Shown: positions 1 to 8,337, counted from the stretch's first letter. The stretch: DNA of 64,000 nucleotides from WTKD01 sp965243525 (GCA_965243525.1 OZ251568.1:1364001-1428000); one strand, 5' to 3'. A program made the numbers and translations. The notes: a model not told the origin generated them from the sequence alone.

Positions 1-568
1 TTTTGAAGAATGTTTGGAAACTACTACACCCATCGATATAGGCGGATTCCTCTATGCTTAGGGGAAGTTCTGCGATAAATGTAGAAAGCAACCAAATGCC
101 AAAGGGCATGGTCAATGCGGTATAGACAAGAATGAGGCTGAGGCGCGAATCTGAAATGCCTAAATCTCTGAATAAAATAAACACAGGTACTACCAAAATA
201 ACTGGGGGAATGGTTTTCATCAAGAAAGTAGCGCTGGAGAATATCTTCTTTGCTATGAAGGTTCTCCGCACAAGCACGTAAGCTGCCATTGCAGCTGCAG
301 TAACACTCAAAGCTGTGGAAGAAAGAGCGACTATGGTGCTGTTGATGAAGAACCGCAAAAAATTCTTTTCGGTTAATACATCGATGTAATTTGAGAGTAC
401 TGGTGTGAAAAAGAATTTAGGGGGAATTTGGAAGGCGTCTACTTCGTTTTTCAAAGAAGTAGTAATCATCACGTAGAGTGGAAAAAGGCAGAGAGCGAGG
501 CCGAATATGATTGCAAGGTAGCGGAGAATATTCCACACTATCTTTCTTTTGTTATTTGTTTCAAGCAT
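1..568 (-). CDS. Carbohydrate ABC transporter permease, MalG-like (partial)
   Basis: Second inner-membrane permease of a sugar ABC importer. The reading frame opens at the ATG complementary to 566-568, two bases after the stop of the preceding permease, with an AGGAAG ribosome site inside that gene's 3' end. Translation gives a short cytosolic N-terminus, then a membrane segment (around residues 12-32, ending LFPLYVMITTSLK), an extracytoplasmic stretch, further membrane segments, and near the left edge the start of an EAA-type loop (EESAYIDGCSSF), where the ATPase would dock. The C-terminal third lies outside the window. It is the last visible gene of the ascorbate-like operon; the ATPase is not seen and may follow or be encoded elsewhere. 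Family call is firm, substrate is inferred from neighbours. Confidence 0.88.
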   Translation of the reverse strand, partial: MLETNNKRKIVWNILRYLAIIFGLALCLFPLYVMITTSLKNEVDAFQIPPKFFFTPVLSNYIDVLTEKNFLRFFINSTIVALSSTALSVTAAAMAAYVLVRRTFIAKKIFSSATFLMKTIPPVILVVPVFILFRDLGISDSRLSLILVYTALTMPFGIWLLSTFIAELPLSIEESAYIDGCSSFQTFFK

Positions 569-570
569 GA

Positions 571-1476
571 TTAGGTCTTCCTTTCTGATCTAGATTTGAG
601 TAATACGGTGAGGATGGTGATGATGCCTAGCAATATGATGGCAGTTGCCGATGCGATACCGAGTCGTTGCCCTATGAATGCTCTCTTGTAGAGGTGTAGC
701 GAAAGCACTTCTGTTGAAACTCCCGGTCCACCAAAGGTCATATTGTAAATTACCACAAGGCTCCTGAATGAATCTATCATACGGAGCACAGCGGTAATAC
801 CTATGATTGGCATTATCAGCGGAAGTTTTATATAGAAAAGATTCTGGAAATAGCTTGCCCCATCGACTTTTGAAGCTTCCGTGAGTTCCTTGGGAATGCC
901 AGCGAGTCCAGAAAGAATCAGCAAGAAGACAAAGGGGGTCCATTGCCATACATCGGCAATGATCACTGCCCACAGTGCAATTTTTGGATCTGAAAGCCAT
1001 CCAACGGATGACAAACCAATACTCTTCAACAAGAAATTGATCATTCCATAGGAAGGATTATATAAGAAGCGCCAGATAACACCGACCACGACAGGAGCCA
1101 CCATGATAGGAAGTACGAACACCGAGCGAAACAGACGCAGTCCGCGAATACCCTGTTCCAGCAAAAGTGCAATTACTGTTCCTACAAAAAGTTCTATCAC
1201 AACTACACTGCAGGTGAACCCCAAGGTTACTTTGAAACTTTCCCAGAAGTATTCATCGGCGAATAGTTCTCGATAATTTCTCAGTCCTACCCAGATGGGA
1301 TTATTTCGCAGGTTGCGTAACTGCCATTCAAAAAAGCTGAGTCGTAACCCACTGAGTACTGGATAGATCAATACAAGAATCATAATGACCACTGCGGGCA
1401 GGATGAAAAGATACGTATCAGGGACCTTGTTCATGGTATGAAATTTCTTCTTTGGAATGGATACTGTCTTTTTCAT
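571..1476 (-). CDS. Carbohydrate ABC transporter permease, MalF-like
   Basis: First permease of a sugar ABC importer, 301 residues, about six membrane helices. The N-terminus is YLFILPAVVIMILVLIYPV, typical of MalF/UgpA-type permeases. The EAA loop is clear (KELTEASKVDGASYFQNLF followed by KLPLIMP), which is the ATPase contact site. Start is ATG at 1476 with a strong GGAAGG ribosome site. It follows the solute-binding gene after an 84-base gap that contains a hairpin, and is followed after two bases by the MalG-like permease, so all three are one transcript. The substrate is probably the sugar acid handled by the upstream enzymes (ascorbate or a derivative); that is inference from context. 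Confidence 0.92.
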   Translation of the reverse strand: MKKTVSIPKKKFHTMNKVPDTYLFILPAVVIMILVLIYPVLSGLRLSFFEWQLRNLRNNPIWVGLRNYRELFADEYFWESFKVTLGFTCSVVVIELFVGTVIALLLEQGIRGLRLFRSVFVLPIMVAPVVVGVIWRFLYNPSYGMINFLLKSIGLSSVGWLSDPKIALWAVIIADVWQWTPFVFLLILSGLAGIPKELTEASKVDGASYFQNLFYIKLPLIMPIIGITAVLRMIDSFRSLVVIYNMTFGGPGVSTEVLSLHLYKRAFIGQRLGIASATAIILLGIITILTVLLKSRSERKT

Positions 1477-1508
1477 AAAAATTTCCTTCCCTGGTTTGAT
1501 CCAGATAT

Positions 1509-1536
1509 AAAAGCGACCCCTCTATGGGGCCGCTTT
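1509..1536 (-). terminator. Intra-operon hairpin between binding protein and permeases
   Basis: On the minus strand an 11-bp stem (one G-U pair) with a five-base loop is followed by TTTTATAT, so it has the form of an intrinsic terminator. It sits between the binding-protein gene and the first permease. Such partial terminators are known to keep binding-protein mRNA in excess over permease mRNA; that role is inferred here. Confidence 0.7.
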
Positions 1537-1560
1537 CTTTATTGTGTCCTGTTTAATACC

Positions 1561-2922
1561 CTATTGGATATACCCAGCACGTTTCATAATAGCCCGTACG
1601 GGCTCAACGATGTCCTGCATCGCCTGTTTAGGTGTCTTTTCTCCAGTGAGTGCTTGATTGATCGCAACTCCAAGATAGGGGCCATTTATTTCTCCCCATT
1701 CAGGGATAATAGGACGCCAGTCAGGATTTGCGTTCTTCAATTGCTCCTCAAGAACTGCAAATTCAGGATATTTTTCCTGTAATTCAAGATCACCAACGGT
1801 AGAACTTCTGAAAGGAGCTCCTCCGTTTTCTACAATCTTTCGCTCTGTTTCTTTCATCGTGAGAAATTGCATGAAGAGAAAAGCTGCTTCTGGATTTGCT
1901 GCATTAGTAGGAATAGCAAGGCCAAAACCACCAGTTTCAGAAAGGTTTGTTTTTGCTTTTGGATGTGGAGCAAATCCCACTTTGTCATAAACCTTCGATT
2001 TTGAAGGGTCTTTCACTGCGCCTGCAAAAACGCTGGCATCAAGATACATTGCTGCATCACCCTGCAAGAAAGCTTGCCATTCCTCGTCTTGGGTATAGCC
2101 GGTCATGCCTTCAGGGCCGTATTTAACCACTTGTTGCATAAACTCTATGGTTTTTATGGCTTCAGGAGAGGTAAAAGCGGGTTCCCAGTTTTCATCAAAT
2201 ACAGAAGCTCCAAAAGGAGAAGCGTGCAGGAGCCATCCATGCGTTGCATGATGCCCGGATGCTGCTCGCATAGTAAGACCACTTATACCAGGAACTTCCT
2301 CTTTGAAGAACCGAGCGGCTTCGATGATTTCATCATACGTTTCAGGAACCGCAATGTTGTATTTATCAAATAGGTCCTTTCTGTAGACAAGAAAACTTGT
2401 CTCTGATCCAAACGGTAATCCATAGAGCTGAGCACCAGGACCGTCTTTGTAGATATTCTCTCCACCAGCGATGCCAGTTACCTCAACATAGGCAGGAACG
2501 AGATCATCAAAATCGTATTCCGGAACCTGTAGGTATTCCTTTTCAAAGAATGATTCCAATGGTTGAATCATATCTGCCATGGCGTATTCTGCCTTCCACA
2601 TGACTACCATAGAAATGAGATCGTAATCACCGACGGGCTTTGTCATCTCCAGCACTTGTTTGTCGTGCATCTTCAAATATTGAAGCAAGTCTATTTCAAC
2701 AGTGATGCCGGTTAATTCTTCGAATTCTTCGATGACCCCTGCATCTATGGCGCTGTTGTAATGTCCATGGTTTGGAAAACAGGCAACGATGGTAGTTCCT
2801 TCAAAGGCTCTCCAATCGAAATCCATCATGTCACCAGTGGTGGGCTCTGTTTCTCCCCCACCCCAGATCGGAGCTACGAAGAGAATCGTTACTAAAATAC
2901 ATAAAGTACTTTTTCTTAACAT
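1561..2922 (-). CDS. ABC sugar solute-binding protein (family 1, MalE-like)
   Basis: Periplasmic binding protein of 453 residues for the two adjacent permeases. The N-terminus is a signal peptide (MLRKSTLCILVTILFVAP), but the position where a lipobox cysteine is often found holds Trp (IWGGGETE), so it is probably secreted rather than lipid-anchored. The body has family-1 features: EEFEELTGITVEI near residue 66, YGLPFGSETSFLVYRKDLFDKY, and GGFGLAIPTNAANPEAAFLFMQFL toward the C-terminus. Start ATG at 2922 has an AAGGAGG ribosome site. It has its own promoter in the 156-base gap behind the kinase gene. A decayed relative of this gene lies at about 8205-8325. Confidence 0.9.
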   Translation of the reverse strand: MLRKSTLCILVTILFVAPIWGGGETEPTTGDMMDFDWRAFEGTTIVACFPNHGHYNSAIDAGVIEEFEELTGITVEIDLLQYLKMHDKQVLEMTKPVGDYDLISMVVMWKAEYAMADMIQPLESFFEKEYLQVPEYDFDDLVPAYVEVTGIAGGENIYKDGPGAQLYGLPFGSETSFLVYRKDLFDKYNIAVPETYDEIIEAARFFKEEVPGISGLTMRAASGHHATHGWLLHASPFGASVFDENWEPAFTSPEAIKTIEFMQQVVKYGPEGMTGYTQDEEWQAFLQGDAAMYLDASVFAGAVKDPSKSKVYDKVGFAPHPKAKTNLSETGGFGLAIPTNAANPEAAFLFMQFLTMKETERKIVENGGAPFRSSTVGDLELQEKYPEFAVLEEQLKNANPDWRPIIPEWGEINGPYLGVAINQALTGEKTPKQAMQDIVEPVRAIMKRAGYIQ

Positions 2923-2957
2923 ATATTCAAAACCTCCTTAGTTTGAGTAATTGGTCC

Positions 2958-2986
2958 ATACTAACAGAGAATCGATCATAACGCAA
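2958..2986 (-). promoter_or_regulatory. Promoter of the transporter genes with embedded candidate operator
   Basis: Minus-strand -35 TTGCGT (complement of 2981-2986), a 17-base spacer, and -10 TAGTAT (complement of 2958-2963). Within the spacer lies TATGATCGATTC (2969-2980), repeated exactly and in the opposite orientation at 6140-6151 in front of the ulaD-type gene. A site inside the spacer is ideally placed for repression by the DeoR-family regulator of this locus. Confidence 0.6.
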
Positions 2987-3078
2987 GTGTTTTTTGAGTG
3001 ATATTCTGCATTAATTATGCGTTTTTTTTTGTATTTAATCAAAAAGAAAGCTTTTATCTAATGAAAGCCATTCTGCTG

Positions 3079-4539
3079 TCAGTTTTTACAGAGTGATTGT
3101 CTTTTGCGGAATATTTCTTGGTATAGCTGATGCTGTGTTGCAATTGCGCGAAAATGTTTTTCTGTCCTTGTTTCCTTGAGACGTTCGAAAGCCTCACGGT
3201 GATCAGAGACGATACCTAAGGCGACCATCGCTCCCATCCAGGCTCCGGCTATGGTCGATTCACCTTCCCCGGTATGGGTCATCGTTTTTCCAAAGCAATC
3301 TGCAAGTATTTGATTGTAGAGATCGAACATAGACATCCCTCCAGTGCTCTTTATTTCAGAAACCTTTTCCGTGAGGGATTCCATTGCATCAGCATTCTCT
3401 TTCAATTCCAGGGCGATTCCTTCGAGAATAGCGCGCCCAATATCTCCCAAAGTTGTGCCCAGTGAAAGGTTGTGTAAAGCACCACATGCGTGTGGATTCC
3501 ACGATGGGCTGCCCCTGCCTTCGAACCAGGGAAGTAGAAGTACTCCTCGTGCACCGATGGGGCTCTTCTCTATTTCTGTGTTTATAGACGCATATCCAGA
3601 GCTTCTCTTATCACCAAAGAACAAATCTGCAAACCAGCGATATATGCTTCCTGCGGTGAGTATTGATGCCTCCAAGATATATCGATTAGGAATAGCTGCG
3701 ACATTGCATGTAAATCGCTGTTGACTGTCCTTAACAACTTTGCCCAATCCCTGAATGAGGTATGCTCCTGTTCCAGTGCTTACAAGCATGTCCTTTTCTG
3801 TGAATATGCCTTGCCCCAATGCAGCGCATTGTTGGTCTCCTCCTGCGCTTACAACAGGAATTCCTGATGGAATGCCAATCCTTCTTGCTAGAGAGGAGTC
3901 TAGAGTGCCACAGATGCTGCCGGGCTCGATGAGCTGACAGAGTTTTTCTTCATCTAGTTCATAGAGTTGAAGCAGGTCCTCGTTCCAGCATTTTTTTGCG
4001 ATATCCATGATTGCAGTGCGCGAACCAAAACTATGATCAGTGACAAAGTTTCCAGTGAGTTTATGGATGAGAAAGTCTTGTATACCAAGAAAATAAGATG
4101 TTCGGGCATACAGTTCTGGCATTTGTTGTCGCATCCAGATAATCTTGGGAGCAGAAACCATAGTGCTAAAACGTATCCCAGTCGTATCGTAAATATATCC
4201 ATGCATGTCACGAAAATCTTCGACGATTTGGGTAGTACGCCTATCTTGCCACATGATAGCCCGTGAAAGATGCCTTCCTTCTTTATTAACAGAGATGACC
4301 GATGATCGCGCTGCAGTAACTGCAATACAGTCAATTGAAGTTTTCTTGGACCTTCCGAGGAAAGAAAGAATTTCTTCTAACCCCTTGATCCAGCTTTGAG
4401 GATCCTGTTCAGAAAGGCCAGGATTAGAGAACTCCGGTGTATAGTGAATCTGTTTAGTTTCTAGTTTTTTGCCATAGAAATCAAAAAGAGTGCCCCGCAT
4501 GCTTGATCCACCCACATCGATGGTGATAATGGAATGCAT
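3079..4539 (-). CDS. FGGY-family carbohydrate kinase (ascorbate/L-xylulose/ketogulonate kinase candidate)
   Basis: Cytosolic sugar kinase of 486 residues. The N-terminal ATPase domain begins TIDVGGSSMRGTLFDF; the FGGY catalytic aspartate lies in SAGGDQQCAALGQ, and the second domain carries VSTGTGAYLIQG and the adenosine-binding STGGMS. The open frame continues upstream to 4728, but the extension overlaps the epimerase gene, and the family-like start is ATG at 4539, two bases after the epimerase stop. Neighbours (UlaD-, UlaE- and UlaG-like enzymes and an ABC importer, no PTS) suggest it phosphorylates the imported sugar acid or its hydrolysis product, as LyxK/YiaP does for L-xylulose or 3-keto-L-gulonate. 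Exact substrate unknown. Confidence 0.85.
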   Translation of the reverse strand: MHSIITIDVGGSSMRGTLFDFYGKKLETKQIHYTPEFSNPGLSEQDPQSWIKGLEEILSFLGRSKKTSIDCIAVTAARSSVISVNKEGRHLSRAIMWQDRRTTQIVEDFRDMHGYIYDTTGIRFSTMVSAPKIIWMRQQMPELYARTSYFLGIQDFLIHKLTGNFVTDHSFGSRTAIMDIAKKCWNEDLLQLYELDEEKLCQLIEPGSICGTLDSSLARRIGIPSGIPVVSAGGDQQCAALGQGIFTEKDMLVSTGTGAYLIQGLGKVVKDSQQRFTCNVAAIPNRYILEASILTAGSIYRWFADLFFGDKRSSGYASINTEIEKSPIGARGVLLLPWFEGRGSPSWNPHACGALHNLSLGTTLGDIGRAILEGIALELKENADAMESLTEKVSEIKSTGGMSMFDLYNQILADCFGKTMTHTGEGESTIAGAWMGAMVALGIVSDHREAFERLKETRTEKHFRAIATQHQLYQEIFRKRQSLCKN

Positions 4540-4541
4540 TA

Positions 4542-5429
4542 CTAGGTTTCTCCATTGGTGTTTGTGATAAGAAATCCAGATTCTTCCATCTGTTGCAAAA
4601 TCCACTCCCTTGCATTGTGCAATTCGTTCAAGGGGTTTTCTGAAGTTTCTGTCCACATCTCTATCAGAAAAGGCCCTTGATAATTGAGTTGCTTGAGGGT
4701 GCGAAAATGCCTTTGAAAATCTACACAACCTTCTCCAAAGGCAACGTTCCGGAACTGCCCAGGGCTAGTTGCGCTGACAGCATATGTATCTTTTAAATGA
4801 ATTGCCACTATATGTGGAAATCCTATTTCAAGTTCTTTATCGATATCTACACCCCAGGCACTTAGGTTACCCAAATCTGGATACAGACAAAACCATGGAG
4901 AGGGAAGTTGTTGTTTGTATTGGAGGAAGGTAGTAATGGCGTTCATAAAGGGAGTGTCCATTGTCTCGATGGCCAACATCACCTGAAACCGTTCTGCATA
5001 GGCAAGAGCAGCCTTCAACCCTTTAAAAAAATAGCTGCGAGTTTCGGCGTCATTTTGTTCATAATACACATCGTATCCTGCCAATTGAATCACTCGTATG
5101 CCAAGAGCATCTGCAAGATGGATGGCTTTTTTCATGATTTCGGAGGCAGTTTGACGAATAGCAGGATCATGGCTTCCAAAGGGAAATCGTCTGTGAGCAC
5201 TCAGACAGATACTTGGTACGCGTATATTGTGTGTTGTTATTTGTTCTCTGAAGATTCTCTTTTGTTGCGCATTCCAATCAAGTCTTTCGAGGCGGGCATC
5301 ACTCTCATCGATGGACATTTCAACAAAATGAAATCCCAATGTTTGAGCCGTTTTTAGCTTTGCATCCCAATCGTAGTTGATTGGCAATGCTTTTTCATAG
5401 ATACCAAGAACAAGATTCTTTCTGTCCAT
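4542..5429 (-). CDS. ulaE: L-ribulose-5-phosphate 3-epimerase (L-xylulose-5-phosphate epimerase)
   Basis: TIM-barrel isomerase of 295 residues that converts L-xylulose 5-phosphate to L-ribulose 5-phosphate. Similarity to E. coli UlaE/SgbU runs through the whole protein: LGIYEKALP at the start, LGFHFVEMSIDESDARL, RVPSICLSAHRRFPFGS, GIRVIQLAGYDVYYE, LYPDLGNLSAW, HIVAIHLKDT and FLIEMWTETSE. The conserved Glu, Asp and His residues of these motifs form the metal site in the family. Its stop is two bases before the kinase start, and its start directly abuts the decarboxylase stop, so it sits in the middle of a tightly packed catabolic operon. Confidence 0.95.
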   Translation of the reverse strand: MDRKNLVLGIYEKALPINYDWDAKLKTAQTLGFHFVEMSIDESDARLERLDWNAQQKRIFREQITTHNIRVPSICLSAHRRFPFGSHDPAIRQTASEIMKKAIHLADALGIRVIQLAGYDVYYEQNDAETRSYFFKGLKAALAYAERFQVMLAIETMDTPFMNAITTFLQYKQQLPSPWFCLYPDLGNLSAWGVDIDKELEIGFPHIVAIHLKDTYAVSATSPGQFRNVAFGEGCVDFQRHFRTLKQLNYQGPFLIEMWTETSENPLNELHNAREWILQQMEESGFLITNTNGET

Positions 5430-6080
5430 CTATGCCCAAATACGAGATATTGCCGCTTTGAATTGCTGCGCTATAGCCTTTGGGGCTTCTGCTCCATACA
5501 GCGATCGTCCAGCGATAACAGCTTTGAGAGGAAGCCCTTTAAAGAAATCAAGATCTTCAGGGTGCAAGCCTCCGGTCAACGATACATCAAAACCCAGTGT
5601 GCACAGTGTTTCAATTTTTGAAAGATCCTCAGCACTCCATTTCTGTCCAGCTCGCTCTGCATCTCGTCCGCGATGATAGACAACCTGTGTCAGTCCTATC
5701 GATTTCCAAGACTTTGCATGCGCAAACGTCCAATCGCCATAGAGTTCAACCTGCAAATCGCCATCATGTTGTTTTGCCACGGTGAGGGCGGATTCCATGG
5801 TTGCAAGTGGTGCATTGCAAATAAGCGTCATGAGGTTTGCCCCACGAGAAAATACCATATCTGCCAAAACTGATCCTGCATCAGCACATTTAAGATCTGC
5901 AAGGATACTGTGTTGTGGATGAGCAGATCGTAATGCTGCAATAGCAGCAACTCCTTCAGCATAACAAAGAATGGTTCCTGCCTCTAAAATATCTAGTTCT
6001 GGGGCAAGAAGTTGTGTTGTAGCTAGCGCCGACCGTAGGTCTGTGTGATCCAGGGCAACCTGAAGCAATGGTTTTTTCAT
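5430..6080 (-). CDS. ulaD: 3-keto-L-gulonate-6-phosphate decarboxylase
   Basis: Orotidine-phosphate-decarboxylase-fold enzyme of 216 residues making L-xylulose 5-phosphate and CO2 from 3-keto-L-gulonate 6-phosphate. It matches UlaD/SgbH closely: LLQVALDHTDL at the start, DILEAGTILCYAEG, SILADLKCADAG (catalytic Asp/Lys loop), VELYGDWTFAHAKSW, QVVYHRGRDAERAG and DVSLTGGLHPEDL...VIAGRSLYGA. Length equals that of the E. coli enzyme. Start ATG at 6080 has a GGAG ribosome site. It is the first gene after a 91-base gap holding a candidate operator, and its stop abuts the epimerase start. Confidence 0.95.
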   Translation of the reverse strand: MKKPLLQVALDHTDLRSALATTQLLAPELDILEAGTILCYAEGVAAIAALRSAHPQHSILADLKCADAGSVLADMVFSRGANLMTLICNAPLATMESALTVAKQHDGDLQVELYGDWTFAHAKSWKSIGLTQVVYHRGRDAERAGQKWSAEDLSKIETLCTLGFDVSLTGGLHPEDLDFFKGLPLKAVIAGRSLYGAEAPKAIAQQFKAAISRIWA

Positions 6081-6171
6081 AAATAGTCTCCGATCTTTTT
6101 GATCAGGTTAGCATTAACATGATCATTTTGCAAGACTGATATGATCGATTCGAACGAAATCCTGTCTATAT
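6081..6171 (-). promoter_or_regulatory. Intergenic region before ulaD with candidate operator and promoter
   Basis: The gap between the regulator and ulaD holds TATGATCGATTC at 6140-6151, identical to the site in the transporter promoter. Downstream of it on the minus strand lies TTGCAA with TAACCT 17 bases further on, a weak promoter candidate. This suggests that ulaD-ulaE-kinase can be transcribed separately under the same regulator. Confidence 0.45.
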
Positions 6172-6963
6172 TTATACTGTATAGACGGTGAGACCTCGTT
6201 CTCGCAATGATTCTACAAAAGTGGAAGGGCAATCGGTATCAGTAATGACGATATCCACGCTAGTAAGAGAAGCAGTGATAAAGTTTGATGATATCCCTAC
6301 CTTCGTGTGATCAGCGAGAACTACTACTTTTCCTCTGGTGTGGTCAATCATCGCTTGATTCATGCTTCGTTCAGGAAAGGCTGTGCTCACGAGGCCTTGT
6401 TCGAGAGAAATGCCATGGGTGCCAAGAAAAGTATAATCGCTGTATACTCCGTCCAATGCTTTCAAGGCGATGTCTCCCACGAATGCGCGAGATTGCCTGC
6501 GATATTCTCCCCCAATAAGAAAGAACTCGATGTTTGAATCTTTCTGCGAGGTAATTGCTGCTGCATTATTTGTCATAACACGCACATGCTTTTCTCTGAG
6601 GGCATTGAGAAAAAAAAGAGTCGTTGTTCCGCTGTTCAAGAATACAATAGAATCGTCTCCCACCAGCTCTGCCGCTTTTTCAGCGATACGTTTTTTTTCC
6701 TGCACACAGCTAATTTCTTTTGTAAAAAAATCCTGTTCGGGAAGCAAGGTAAGCGATGTGTTGAGTGAAGCAGCTCCGCCATGGGTGCGCAGAAGGTGCC
6801 CCTTTTTGCCTAGAAAGTCAAGATCTCTGCGTATCGTAACAGGAGATACATCAAGAACAGAACTTAAATTATCTACTTCGACTTTTCCCTGACTTTTCAG
6901 AAGGTTGAGGATGCGAATGTGTCGGTTTGCTATGATGGTACTTCCATTACTCATATATCCCAT
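6172..6963 (-). CDS. DeoR/GlpR-family transcriptional regulator
   Basis: DNA-binding sugar-phosphate sensor of 263 residues. The N-terminal winged helix-turn-helix contains ILNLLKSQGKVEVDNLSSVL and VSPVTIRRDLDFLGKKGHLLRTHGG, the DeoR signature; the C-terminal DeoR sensor domain has KAAELVGDDSIVFLNSGTTT, MTNNAAA, FFLIGGEYRRQSRAFVG and HTKVGISS. The encoded protein lies five bases after ulaG, so regulator and lactonase share a transcript. Two in-frame ATGs (6963 and 6954) are possible; neither has a strong ribosome site. E. coli UlaR is also DeoR-family, but this protein is closer to the general GlpR type. It probably represses the locus through the 12-bp sites in the gaps. Confidence 0.9.
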   Translation of the reverse strand: MGYMSNGSTIIANRHIRILNLLKSQGKVEVDNLSSVLDVSPVTIRRDLDFLGKKGHLLRTHGGAASLNTSLTLLPEQDFFTKEISCVQEKKRIAEKAAELVGDDSIVFLNSGTTTLFFLNALREKHVRVMTNNAAAITSQKDSNIEFFLIGGEYRRQSRAFVGDIALKALDGVYSDYTFLGTHGISLEQGLVSTAFPERSMNQAMIDHTRGKVVVLADHTKVGISSNFITASLTSVDIVITDTDCPSTFVESLRERGLTVYTV

Positions 6964-6968
6964 TATAT

Positions 6969-8033
6969 CTATAAGAAAGAGAGAAATGGAAGGTCAGGAT
7001 CCATGGAAAAAGCATCATCGAAACCCCGAGGGTAGTGGTATTCTCTCTTGTTCTTGTCGTCAGGAAAGGTGAATTTTCCGCCCACCTGCCAGATATAGGG
7101 GATGAAGGAATACTGTAAGCGGTATCGCCTCAGCTTCCACAAAGCGAGAATCTCTTTTGGATCGGCTTGAAAATTTGTCCAGATGTCGTGGTGAATGGGA
7201 ATAACCACCTTTGTGTTGAGGCATTCTGCCATACGAAGGATGTCCACTGAGGTCATCTTATCGGTAATACCTCTTGGGTTTTCTCCATAGCAGCCAAGTG
7301 CCACGTCGATATCGAAATCATTTCCATGTCGTGCAAAATAGTTTGAAAAATGAGAATCTCCTGCATGATACACCGTTCCTCCGGGCGTTTTTATGACATA
7401 ATTCACCGCCTTTTTATCCATATCTGGGGGGAGTTTCCCTTTGAGAGTAGTACCTGCTGGAGCGGTGATGAGGGCAGTTCTGTCGAAGGCTTCCACTGCA
7501 TGTATTTCGATGTCTTTGATTTGAATTGATTTTCCTGGATGCATAAGGATGCAGCGATCCTCTGGAACTCCCCATTTTCTCCACAGCTTTATACAGGCTT
7601 CAGGGCCAACAAAGGGCACGTCTTTGTCGCAGTTTTGCAAAATGGCAGCTGCAACATTGATGTCGATGTGATCACCATGATCATGTGTTGCAAGAAGCGC
7701 ATTAAGATTACGTATCGCAAAGGGATCAATGACGCAAGGAACATTTCTGAGATTTGGTTGAAGTTTTCGCACTCCCGCCATGCGTTGCATCTGATGCTGA
7801 TCTTTCATATACGGTTGAGTCTGTGTACGTTTGCCGCTTTGACACCAAAGATCAATAAGAACATTGGTGCTTCCTTCTGATTTAATCCACAATCCAGTGC
7901 AGCCAAGCCACCACATGGAAAAGGTGCCCGCCTCCACTATCTCTGAATCTATCTCTTCATTGAGCCAAGTTCCCCATTCTGGAAAATTTGCAAGAATCCA
8001 TGACTCTCTAGTAATTTCATGTATTGTTTTCAT
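6969..8033 (-). CDS. ulaG: L-ascorbate-6-phosphate lactonase
   Basis: Cytosolic metallo-beta-lactamase-fold hydrolase opening the lactone of L-ascorbate 6-phosphate. With the ATG at 8033 it is 354 residues, the length of E. coli UlaG, and it has a GAGGAT ribosome site; the open frame extends to 8084 but that extension is not family-like. UlaG motifs are near-identical: ITRESWILANFPEWGTWLNE, GTFSMWWLGCTGLW, HQMQRMAGV, the metal motif ATHDHGDHID, FDRTALIT, YHAGDSHFSNY, GCYGENPRGITDKMTS, IPIHHDIWTNFQADP and the C-terminal YHYPRGFDD. It is the first gene of the catabolic operon and the best evidence that ascorbate, not just a pentose, is the substrate of the locus. Confidence 0.96.
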   Translation of the reverse strand: MKTIHEITRESWILANFPEWGTWLNEEIDSEIVEAGTFSMWWLGCTGLWIKSEGSTNVLIDLWCQSGKRTQTQPYMKDQHQMQRMAGVRKLQPNLRNVPCVIDPFAIRNLNALLATHDHGDHIDINVAAAILQNCDKDVPFVGPEACIKLWRKWGVPEDRCILMHPGKSIQIKDIEIHAVEAFDRTALITAPAGTTLKGKLPPDMDKKAVNYVIKTPGGTVYHAGDSHFSNYFARHGNDFDIDVALGCYGENPRGITDKMTSVDILRMAECLNTKVVIPIHHDIWTNFQADPKEILALWKLRRYRLQYSFIPYIWQVGGKFTFPDDKNKREYHYPRGFDDAFSMDPDLPFLSFL

Positions 8034-8204
8034 ATCTATCCTCGTTCTGACCTGCTCTTTTTCTTTCAGCGGTCGATTGATCAATTAGATCTATTTTCAT
8101 GTGTTATTATTGATTGATTTGAGCGTTATGGCAAGCAGAGTATTCATAAAAACAGATCATAGAATCCTTACCATGGAGAGGAAGGGCATCGGGCATCTGC
8201 GGTT
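8034..8204 (-). promoter_or_regulatory. Region upstream of ulaG
   Basis: Non-coding leader of the ascorbate operon. It contains the self-complementary TTGATCAA around 8078 next to TCGA, partly resembling the candidate operator at 2969 and 6140, and AT-rich sequence suitable for a promoter near 8100-8130. No exact copy of the 12-mer is present. The promoter position is not certain. Confidence 0.35.
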
Positions 8205-8325
8205 ATTGCAAAGCGAAATAAATATCACCGTTAAAAATGAGATCATAATCGATAACAGGCTTTGTCATTTCAGAACTTGTTTGTCAGATGTCCTCAAGCA
8301 TCGAAGTATATCTATTTCGACAGGA
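8205..8325 (-). pseudogene. Decayed fragment of an ABC solute-binding-protein gene
   Basis: The minus strand aligns base for base with the binding-protein gene around 2600-2720, covering about residues 75-105 of that protein. Shared stretches include GTCGAAATAGA, GACAAACAAGT, ATGACAAAGCC and GATCTCATTT. Translated, it reads VEID-L...DKQVL, then one base is missing relative to the intact gene (frameshift and TGA), then MTKPV-DYDLI. Only this core is recognisable. It is a relic of a second transporter copy on the same strand as the present one. Confidence 0.8.
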
Positions 8326-8337
8326 TGTTGGGGATAC

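Noticed and set aside
4540..4728. N-terminal extension of the FGGY kinase frame
   Set aside because: It overlaps the ulaE gene and does not resemble kinase N-termini; ATG 4539 fits family and spacing.
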